64,000 bases of DNA. Source: Alteromonas sp. MMG017 (GTDB lineage: Bacteria > Pseudomonadota > Gammaproteobacteria > Enterobacterales > Alteromonadaceae). This document shows positions 57,484-64,000 of this stretch, piece by piece. The notes below the pieces were generated by a model. That model was given only the letters and a program-made list of their open reading frames with translations. It had not been told where the DNA came from and did no database searches. Each line of letters begins with the position of its first letter. Position 1 is the first letter of the stretch. The stretch is taken from contig NZ_JAGJDY010000005.1 in the NCBI RefSeq assembly GCF_018100795.1, positions 294,750 to 358,749 on the forward strand. Direction: 5' to 3'. The position numbers and the translations under genes were made by a program.

Positions 57484-60297
57484 TTAAAGACTATCGAGCA
57501 AGCTTTGTGCTTCAGGACGCTTAAAGAAAGGACGTTTCACATTTACCGCAAACGTTAGCTCTTCTTTTGCTTCTTCGATTCTGCCTAACTTCGCCAATGT
57601 ATAACCAAGGTGATAGCGAATGTTAGGATCGTTTGCATCTCGGGCAAAGGCGTCGCGTAATAGTTTAAGGCTGGTTTCATATTCGCCTCGCAATGCTTTT
57701 ATATGACCAAAGGTATCAAGTATTTTGGCTGAATTAGGCTGTAGTTCGAAGGCTGTATTAGCGTATGCATGGGCTGTTTCTAATGAATCCTCAACGGCCA
57801 TAATAGCCAAACGGTTATAAGCCTCAGCAGGATTAAGTGTATTTGGGTTCTCGACTAACTCTTTGTATAGCGCGGTAGACTCTTCAAAATCACGAATGAA
57901 AAACAAATATTGCGCTAATAAATTTTTCGCTAATAAATTAGCGTCATTTTCTGCTATCAATTCTCTAGATTTAGATAGAAAGGTGTCTACAAATTCTTCG
58001 TTCAACGCGTAATTATAAATGGCAACGAAAGCTTGAGAAAAGCTTGGATTAACATCCAGAGCCTTGAGGTAAGCATCGACTGCTGCCTTGTCTTGGTTCA
58101 AATTAGCTTCTAAACGGCCAATCAAATACCAATAAATTGGACTTTGCTCTTTTGCTTTTGGCATGCCATTTAGCAGTGATTTAGCTTTAGTATTGTTTTG
58201 TAAGTCGAGCAGTAAGCTAGCGTACCGAAAAGAAATAAAGCTATTCTCTGGCGAAATACTGTATGCCCGCTCCATCGCGTTGAGCGATAGGTCATTGTTG
58301 CCTAGCGAGCGTATCAAATCGGAATACGTTACTAAATCTCTTGGGTTGTCGTTAATAAAATTGCGAACAATATTGAGCGTCTTTTCTGCTTCAGCACGCT
58401 GCTTTGAGTTTATGAGTAGCGATGCTTTTCGAAGTAAGTACTCTGCGTTATCGAAGTTATCCTTTAACAGTAAATCTAAATGATACAACGCATTTTTCGT
58501 ATCACCTTGCTGTTGGTACAAGGATGACAGCCTTTCTCTTGAACCCACATTTGATGGGTCTAAGGTAAGTATATCGAGATAAATCTGTTTCGCTGGTTCT
58601 ACATAGCCCTGTTTAGTCATGTTGAACGCTTTCAACATTAGGGTTTCACTGTGCTGTGGCGATAGGATAAGTAACTCTTCTACCAGCGCGTTTGATTCAT
58701 CAACATTACCCAAACGACTTTCTGTAGCTGCTAAGTTAAACTTCGCAGGAAAGAGGGTAGGGTTTTGCTCGAGTGCTTTTTCGATATTTTCTTTTGCCGC
58801 TTCTAGTTGCCCCTGTCTAATAAGAATACCGGCTTTTAAATTATAAACCTCGGCTTCATCAGGGAATAGCTTGTTTAGCAAGTTAGCCCCTTCAAGAGCT
58901 GGTTCAAAACGCTCTGCTTGCAAATTCATTAACGAATAAGTAAATAGGAAACCGGCATTCTGTGTGTATTTTGGCAGGTTCTCTTGAAGAATAGACAAGG
59001 CTTGCTCTTGTTTACCTCTAGCCGCCATCAACTTAATTTTGAATAGTTGAAGTTTTCCTTCATCAGGGTATTTTTCTTCTAAGTTTCGAAGCAGTCGTTC
59101 AGCTTTAAAAGCCTTTTTTTGACGAATGAAAAGATCACCTAACATAAGTGCAGAGTCGGGGTTTTCCATTAAAGGTTCTTGATAGCGTTCTAGAAGTAGC
59201 AGTGCTTGTTTGTCTTGCTGGGTTGCCATATAAACTTGACTGAGCATTAGTACTGCTTGCAAGTCTTCGGGCTCTTTTTGCAGATAAGCGGAAAAATCTT
59301 TAGCTGCCGTTTCCATGTTGTTATTGAAAAAGTTAGTTAAACCACTGATATAAAGCAGCATAGGTTGAGATGTAATTAACTCTGGATCGAGCTGCGCCAT
59401 AAAGTCATTTAGCTCTTTTAGCTTTTTATTATCAATGGCCTCTTTGTTATCTCTACTTTGCAACCAGCTGTTCAACAGGATAGCTAAAGGATCGTTTGGT
59501 GTATCTTCAATAATTTCATCAACAAACAATTTTGCCGTATCGTAGTCTTTCGCTTCCAAATACAAATCAACTAAATTACGAAGTGCAATAGGGTCGTTTC
59601 GGTTAAACGTAAGCGCTTTTTGTAAATTGGCAGTAGCGGCATCTTTATCGCCTTGGCGGTAAGCTAATTGTCCTTTTAATCTCCATGAAATAGCGTTTTC
59701 TGGTTCGATGGAAATAGCGTTCTGTATCAGTTGGTTGGCTTCAACTAACTCTTCGTTTTGCAAAGCAATAGAGGCTAGCCCGTTTATCGCTGGCACAAAA
59801 TTAGGTGAAGAAGCCATAATCGTATTGTAATCTTTAAGCGCACATTCATTATCTTCTAGTCGAACGCACGCGGTAGCTCTTATCAGTAACCACTCCCGCT
59901 GAGCGTCACCAGATAACTTGTCCACATCGGTGAAATCGACGATGCTTTGATACTTGTTCATGAACAACCAGGTATTACCCAGCAACTCAGCCAATAAATT
60001 TATATCGGCGCCCATTTCTAGCGCTTCTACAAACTCCAATTCAGCTGCGTTTAAATAACCGTTAATAAGTAAAATTTCACCCATCAACATTTTTGCAGCA
60101 AGGTTTTCGGGATCTTTTTGTAAGCTGTTTTTTAGGTGTATATAGGCTTCATCGTAAGCAGTCTCGTTAAAAGCCGAGAGTGCTTTTTCATAATCTTCAG
60201 AAGTTGTTGCGAAACTATTGAAAGCAAAAAATGAGGTTGCGATAGCCGAGACAAGTGCTCGCTTGAAAAAACCTTTTTTATTATTAACCAAATCCAT
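57484..60297 (-). CDS. prsT: PEP-CTERM/exosortase system TPR protein PrsT
   Basis: A 937-residue exported protein with about 20 TPR-like repeats across its length (for example the repeated A...L.LDP.N pattern). The signal peptide is FFKRALVSAIATSFFAFNSFA; there is no lipobox Cys, although family members were originally described as lipoproteins. PrsT belongs to the XrtA exosortase system involved in surface protein sorting and exopolysaccharide. It follows two PEP-CTERM protein genes; the exosortase itself is not in the window. An intrinsic-type hairpin lies directly upstream. Confidence 0.82.
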   Translation of the reverse strand: MDLVNNKKGFFKRALVSAIATSFFAFNSFATTSEDYEKALSAFNETAYDEAYIHLKNSLQKDPENLAAKMLMGEILLINGYLNAAELEFVEALEMGADINLLAELLGNTWLFMNKYQSIVDFTDVDKLSGDAQREWLLIRATACVRLEDNECALKDYNTIMASSPNFVPAINGLASIALQNEELVEANQLIQNAISIEPENAISWRLKGQLAYRQGDKDAATANLQKALTFNRNDPIALRNLVDLYLEAKDYDTAKLFVDEIIEDTPNDPLAILLNSWLQSRDNKEAIDNKKLKELNDFMAQLDPELITSQPMLLYISGLTNFFNNNMETAAKDFSAYLQKEPEDLQAVLMLSQVYMATQQDKQALLLLERYQEPLMENPDSALMLGDLFIRQKKAFKAERLLRNLEEKYPDEGKLQLFKIKLMAARGKQEQALSILQENLPKYTQNAGFLFTYSLMNLQAERFEPALEGANLLNKLFPDEAEVYNLKAGILIRQGQLEAAKENIEKALEQNPTLFPAKFNLAATESRLGNVDESNALVEELLILSPQHSETLMLKAFNMTKQGYVEPAKQIYLDILTLDPSNVGSRERLSSLYQQQGDTKNALYHLDLLLKDNFDNAEYLLRKASLLINSKQRAEAEKTLNIVRNFINDNPRDLVTYSDLIRSLGNNDLSLNAMERAYSISPENSFISFRYASLLLDLQNNTKAKSLLNGMPKAKEQSPIYWYLIGRLEANLNQDKAAVDAYLKALDVNPSFSQAFVAIYNYALNEEFVDTFLSKSRELIAENDANLLAKNLLAQYLFFIRDFEESTALYKELVENPNTLNPAEAYNRLAIMAVEDSLETAHAYANTAFELQPNSAKILDTFGHIKALRGEYETSLKLLRDAFARDANDPNIRYHLGYTLAKLGRIEEAKEELTFAVNVKRPFFKRPEAQSLLDSL

Positions 60298-60341
60298 AAT
60301 TACCTTAAAATATTACCCAGCTTCAAGCTTAAAAATAGCAT

Positions 60342-60366
60342 AAAAAAAGGTGGCCTAAGCCACCTT
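60342..60366 (-). terminator. Hairpin terminator between PEP-CTERM gene and prsT
   Basis: On the minus strand AAGGTGGC and GCCACCTT pair around a 4-base loop and are followed by seven T residues. It lies between two genes of the same direction, 45 bases before the prsT start. Confidence 0.75.
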
Positions 60367-60401
60367 ATAAAGATACGTGTTTTCCCTGCGTTTTAAAACA
60401 A

Positions 60402-61247
60402 TTAAACGCGACGCTTACGGCGGTAAGCTAAAAGGCCAAGACCTATACTCATCAGCGCAAGTGCACCTGGCTCGCTAACCGGTGTTGGAGCCGGTGGAGG
60501 TGTTGTAGATTTTTGAATCGCCAGATCAAGAGAAGAAAGCTTAAAGCCTACTCCGTTATAAGAGCTTGAACTATCATCAAAAACAGTATTATATGCACCG
60601 ACTAACCAGTATTTTGCAGAATTCGTTAACGTCGTAAATTTAGATTCATACAATTTTGTTGAACTATCTCTACTGCCTATACCAAAGTGACCGAGTGTAC
60701 CCGCAACAATAGAACTTGAAACACTAGCCCATGTAGACTCTACGCTATCGCTAAACGAATTAATGTCACTTAACCCTGCAACAGTCACCTCTTTGGTTCC
60801 GTTATTTCCACTTACCCAAGAAAATGATGATCCCTGAAGAGTCACGTCTTCACTAAAACTCAGTAAAAACATATCGAAATCATCTTTACCATCATCATTG
60901 TAATTATCAGCCGAATGACTATCTCCACCCCACGAATAATCGCCATTCAAGATGCCATAACCGACGTTGCTGTAAGAGGTCCAACCTTTGATGTCGCCTT
61001 GGTCTAATTTTGTATCTTTAGACGAAGAACTGGTTAAGTTCCCTGTGTCCGACCATGCTGTAATACCAACATAAACATCTGTTCCATCAATGTTGATCAA
61101 AGAACCATGTGAGGCAGATGGAGTTAAAGTTTGAGTAATTCCATTTTCAAAAAGAGAATAGGTTGCTTCACTGAGACTATCATCAGCAAGAACGTTTCCG
61201 GTCAACAATACTGCTACACTAAACGCAAAACTTGTTAAGCCTTTCAT
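60402..61247 (-). CDS. PEP-CTERM exosortase-dependent surface protein (paralogue 2)
   Basis: A 281-residue exported protein. Start at the ATG at 61247 (MKGLTSFAFS signal peptide, ending ADD). The C-terminus is a PEP-CTERM sorting signal: SEPGALALMSIGLGLLAYRRKRR, i.e. a short motif, a hydrophobic stretch and a basic tail. The body has FLLSFSEDVTL and KYWLVGAYNTVF, shared with the neighbouring paralogue and suggestive of the XDP1-type surface protein family. Behind a clear sigma-54 promoter. Confidence 0.82.
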   Translation of the reverse strand: MKGLTSFAFSVAVLLTGNVLADDSLSEATYSLFENGITQTLTPSASHGSLINIDGTDVYVGITAWSDTGNLTSSSSKDTKLDQGDIKGWTSYSNVGYGILNGDYSWGGDSHSADNYNDDGKDDFDMFLLSFSEDVTLQGSSFSWVSGNNGTKEVTVAGLSDINSFSDSVESTWASVSSSIVAGTLGHFGIGSRDSSTKLYESKFTTLTNSAKYWLVGAYNTVFDDSSSSYNGVGFKLSSLDLAIQKSTTPPPAPTPVSEPGALALMSIGLGLLAYRRKRRV

Positions 61248-61288
61248 AAATTTAATTACCACTAGTATTTACTACAATGATAGTTAAC

Positions 61289-61306
61289 AAGCATTTACTG
61301 TGCCAT
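61289..61306 (-). promoter_or_regulatory. Sigma-54 promoter of the PEP-CTERM gene
   Basis: On the minus strand TGGCAC (61305-61300), then ATGC with its GC at 61292-61291, gives the invariant GG-N10-GC spacing. It ends about 42 bases before the ATG at 61247. PEP-CTERM genes of XrtA systems are known to depend on RpoN with the PrsK/PrsR regulators. Confidence 0.65.
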
Positions 61307-61410
61307 TTTCTATGCTGCTGATTTTATTGTGTTTTTATAGTGCGTTTATAACGATAGTAAAAAAAACTGACAGGTACAACCACTCATTAGTGATCTAAAG
61401 TCTAATAATT

Positions 61411-62349
61411 TTAAATGCTTTTCTTACGACGCCACATCACAAATAATGAACATGCCATAAGTAATCCAAGCGTACCTGGCTCAGTAACTTCTGTAGGAGC
61501 GGGGGGGGCTTGTGTCTCAGTTGTGGAAAAACCTATGTTAGCAAGTTTGAATGCGTCATTACCTACATACCCGCCTATGTTACCGAAAACGGTATTATAA
61601 GCCCCAACTAGCCAATACTGAGAGGATTCAGTAAAGGTAAAGTCGGCGCGGTGGTCTAGCGTTTCACAATTCTCTATATCAAAAGATGCTGACGTCAATG
61701 CATCTGCAACTATATCGCTCCAAGTATTAACCCCGGAAGTCAGCGTTGAAGTGTTTCCTAATGCTGCGACAGATATTTGACTGTCGTTGCTGTCATATAG
61801 CCAAGAGAAACTTGCACCGGTTAAGGTTACAGCTTGGTCGAAAGAAAGAAGTACGAAGTCGTAGTCTCTCTCAACATTGGTTGTCCCGCTTCTGTACGCA
61901 GCGTTACTACCCTGATAATTGTAATTCAAGTTATCTATGGCGTGATCAGAGTTACCGCTATAAATTGCTTCGTCGTTGTTGGTAACACCATAGGCCCATT
62001 GATTAGATATTTTCTCTAAATCTGCACCTACTACGGTTTCGTTGTAAACACCCTGAGTATCTGAAAAGGCGGCAAGTGATATACTGACACCATCTATGCT
62101 GATACTTGAGTCGTTGGCATTTGTACTTTGATAAACCCCGTCTTCTACCAAATCATAAGTATGCTCACCCAACGCAGAATTACAGGATGAGTTTTGATTG
62201 CCACTACTATTAGAGCTACCGCTACCGCAATAAGAATAGTTGTGGTTGTTGTGATAGGTAGCTTGCGCATTGCCAGCAACGAAGACTGCTGTGGTTGATG
62301 AGAATAAGAGTAGCGATGGTAGTGCTACTTTTTTAAATAAACTGCGCAT
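61411..62349 (-). CDS. PEP-CTERM exosortase-dependent surface protein (paralogue 1)
   Basis: A 312-residue exported protein from the ATG at 62349, which has AAGGAA 8 bases upstream; the open frame continues 23 codons further. Signal peptide SLFKKVALPSLLLFSSTTAVFVAGNAQA is long and hydrophobic. A Ser/Asn-rich segment with two Cys follows. C-terminal sorting signal: TEPGTLGLLMACSLFVMWRRKK. Motifs FVLLSFDQAVTL and QYWLVGAYNTVF are shared with the downstream paralogue, so the pair probably arose by duplication. Confidence 0.82.
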   Translation of the reverse strand: MRSLFKKVALPSLLLFSSTTAVFVAGNAQATYHNNHNYSYCGSGSSNSSGNQNSSCNSALGEHTYDLVEDGVYQSTNANDSSISIDGVSISLAAFSDTQGVYNETVVGADLEKISNQWAYGVTNNDEAIYSGNSDHAIDNLNYNYQGSNAAYRSGTTNVERDYDFVLLSFDQAVTLTGASFSWLYDSNDSQISVAALGNTSTLTSGVNTWSDIVADALTSASFDIENCETLDHRADFTFTESSQYWLVGAYNTVFGNIGGYVGNDAFKLANIGFSTTETQAPPAPTEVTEPGTLGLLMACSLFVMWRRKKSI

Positions 62350-62560
62350 GGCGGTGTTCCTTATAAACCCTAATTGGGCTTGGGCGCGAATACCTCTTCT
62401 TGATGAGCAGAAGTACAACCTTTAAGGCGGCGTAAAAGGTATCGCTAGTTTCAACATGGATTTGTATGATAACTGAACGGTGAGCTAAAAAAGGTATGTG
62501 GGCGTATACCTAGTTATTAGATAAGTTTGCGCATGTAAATTTAAACCAAGTTGCACAATG

Positions 62561-62588
62561 TTGTTTATAGATAACGCATACGTAGAAT
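62561..62588 (+). promoter_or_regulatory. Possible pssA promoter
   Basis: TTGTTT, 16 bases, TAGAAT, about 70 bases before the pssA ATG. The 308-base gap 62350-62657 otherwise holds the 5' region of the divergent PEP-CTERM gene; a weak GG-N10-GC match near 62407-62420 (minus) is not convincing. Confidence 0.45.
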
Positions 62589-62657
62589 TTACTTTGCTAG
62601 GCGTTAAACAATATCTATGAAATAATTGCTGCATTATATATAGAAGTATGAGGACTT

Positions 62658-63491
62658 ATGTCTGAACAAAAGCGAAAAGGGATTTATCTTCTTCCCAATC
62701 TACTGACCACTGCTGGGCTATTTTCAGGCTTCTTTGCAGTAGTGTCTTCAATGACAGGGAGATTCGAAGCAGCAGCCGTAGCTATATTTGTTGCTATGGT
62801 TTTTGATGGATTAGATGGTCGAGTTGCGCGTATGACAAATACGCAAAGCGATTTTGGTGCTGAATATGACTCGATGGCCGATATGGTGTCATTTGGTATG
62901 GCACCGGCATTAGTGGCATACAACTGGGGCTTAACTGAACTCGGTAAGTTCGGTTGGTTAGCTGCCTTTGTTTATGTGGCAGGTGCCGCTTTACGTTTAG
63001 CGAGATTTAATACGCAGGTTGGTATTGCTGATAAACGTTTCTTCCAAGGTTTGGCTAGCCCGGCTGCAGCAGCAGTAGTTGCTGGCTTAGTCTGGGTAGG
63101 CGTTGAATATGATGCTGTAGGTACAGACTACGGAATTGTAGTTGCATTAGTCACTGGTTTCGCTGGCCTACTAATGGTAAGTAACTTCAAATACAATTCA
63201 TTCAAGGAATTGAATTGGCATGGGAAGGTTCCTTTCGTAGGGCTACTTATTGTGCTACTTATATTTGTAGTGGTAGCAACAGAGCCTGCTTTAGTACTCT
63301 TTATTGTGTTTTCTCTTTATGCGCTTGCTGGCCCAATTAATACATTTAGAACCGTCGATAAAGTTACCTTGAACGACGTAGTAGGTGAGCAAGAAGAAGA
63401 TGCAGACTTTGATGCTAATGCTAATAGTGCAACTGATACTGTTGACAGTAGCGAAGAGCAGCAAGACGAAGAGTCGTCTAATAAAGTGTAA
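62658..63491 (+). CDS. pssA: CDP-diacylglycerol-serine O-phosphatidyltransferase
   Basis: A 277-residue membrane enzyme making phosphatidylserine, the precursor of phosphatidylethanolamine. The CDP-alcohol phosphatidyltransferase motif is present (DGLDGRVARMTNTQSDFGAE, with the final Asp in YDSMAD), and several membrane helices follow. It is of the integral-membrane (Bacillus-like) type rather than the E. coli PssA type. The last 40 residues are an acidic, Ser/Glu-rich tail. Confidence 0.92.
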   Translation: MSEQKRKGIYLLPNLLTTAGLFSGFFAVVSSMTGRFEAAAVAIFVAMVFDGLDGRVARMTNTQSDFGAEYDSMADMVSFGMAPALVAYNWGLTELGKFGWLAAFVYVAGAALRLARFNTQVGIADKRFFQGLASPAAAAVVAGLVWVGVEYDAVGTDYGIVVALVTGFAGLLMVSNFKYNSFKELNWHGKVPFVGLLIVLLIFVVVATEPALVLFIVFSLYALAGPINTFRTVDKVTLNDVVGEQEEDADFDANANSATDTVDSSEEQQDEESSNKV

Positions 63492-63550
63492 AAACACGCC
63501 TCTCAGTCAATATTAGTGACGAGTTAGTTGTATTAATATACCAAACGACT

Positions 63551-63580
63551 AAAAAGCGACCTTCTAGGTCGCTTTTTTTA
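63551..63580 (+). terminator. pssA terminator
   Basis: AAAAAGCGACCT and AGGTCGCTTTTT form a 12-bp stem with a 3-base loop and a further T-run, about 60 bases after pssA. Confidence 0.87.
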
Positions 63581-63748
63581 TGAATTATTAAAAAGAGGTT
63601 GACCTTGCCTCAGAAATCTCTAAAATGCGCATCCGCTTCGACAGGAAAGTAAAATAACTTACTCTGACAAAGCAAGTCACTACAACCTTAAAGGCAGTAC
63701 TGGCAAGGTTTTCAAGGAAATACTTTTGAAATAAATTTTCTAAAAGTG

Positions 63749-63776
63749 TTGACACAAAAACCGAATCGCGTAGAAT
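63749..63776 (+). promoter_or_regulatory. Strong promoter, probable rrn P1
   Basis: TTGACA (63749-63754), 16 bases, TAGAAT (63771-63776), then a GCGCGCC discriminator. The upstream stretch from 63720 is AT-rich, as in an UP element. Typical of growth-rate-regulated rRNA promoters. Confidence 0.75.
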
Positions 63777-63875
63777 GCGCGCCTCGCTTCAAGGAGTTAG
63801 TAACAACGCCGGAAAAGCAGTTTTCATTAACTCTTAGGAGTTAACAACGGTTCGAAAAGAAATTTACGAAAAACG

Positions 63876-63903
63876 TTGACACTGAAAACGAACGGCGTAT
63901 TAT
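63876..63903 (+). promoter_or_regulatory. Strong promoter, probable rrn P2
   Basis: TTGACA (63876-63881), 16 bases, TATTAT (63898-63903), then a GC-rich CGCCTCC start region. It repeats the design of P1 127 bases upstream. Confidence 0.75.
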
Positions 63904-64000
63904 ACGCCTCCCGCTTCGAGAGAAGCGAAGCAAGAAAGACGCTAGCAACTATATGTAGTCACCGTCCTCCTTGCGCAGAGGTCACGACCAAAAGCGTCGA
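63904..64000 (+). other. Probable rrn leader (no gene in window)
   Basis: The last 97 bases contain no open frame or recognisable RNA gene. By position they are the leader of an rRNA (or tRNA) transcript starting at the tandem promoters. From pssA to the window end (63492-64000) there is no coding region. Confidence 0.5.

Overview
The window looks like chromosomal DNA of a marine gammaproteobacterium of the Alteromonadales, most likely Alteromonas or a close relative. The basis is gene content and order read from the sequence: nadB divergent from rpoE-rseABC-lepA-lepB-rnc-era, glyA-nrdR-ribDE-ribB-ribH-nusB-thiL-pgpA, xseB-ispA-dxs, pomAB, bamD/rluD-pgeF-clpB and pssA next to what looks like a ribosomal RNA promoter. 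No database search was possible, so the genus is an inference. Almost the whole window is conserved housekeeping sequence; no integrase, transposase, CRISPR array or prophage gene was seen, and no tRNA gene was recognised.

Layout. 1-6.4 kb: the C-terminal part of pilY1, a type IV pilin, then a four-gene minor-pilin operon on the opposite strand and two more pilin-like genes. 6.6-13.3 kb: nadE-glnB, slyD, ygfZ, sdhE-cptA-maoC-like, nadB. 13.4-24.3 kb: the sigma-E envelope-stress operon rpoE-rseA-rseB-rseC with a sigma-E-like promoter, then lepA-lepB-rnc-era, pdxH, a TatD nuclease, ytjB and serB. 24.5-33.5 kb: a large PilZ protein, radA, a small PilZ protein, ettA, an isolated lpxD and glyA. 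33.5-45 kb: nrdR and riboflavin genes (with a RibB whose second domain has lost the GTP cyclohydrolase II metal site), nusB-thiL-pgpA, dxs-ispA-xseB and the sodium-type flagellar stator pomAB.

45.1-51.9 kb is the most system-like region. A five-gene minus-strand operon (SnoaL/NTF2-like, SDR, FAD amine-oxidase-like, DUF1365, cyclopropane-fatty-acid-synthase-like) diverges from a LON-domain gene, an ECF sigma factor and a ChrR-type zinc/cupin anti-sigma factor. The 305-bp divergent region holds two oppositely oriented matches to a (T/C)GATCC-N18-TA promoter. The set reads as a photo-oxidative (singlet-oxygen) stress regulon that remodels membrane fatty acids, possibly toward methylated or furan fatty acids.

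52-63.5 kb: bamD, rluD, pgeF, clpB with a heat-shock promoter, then an exosortase (PEP-CTERM) accessory locus: the TPR protein PrsT and two paralogous PEP-CTERM surface proteins, one behind a clear sigma-54 promoter. pssA follows. The last 250 bases carry two tandem strong promoters with GC-rich discriminators, as expected upstream of an rrn operon that would begin beyond the window.
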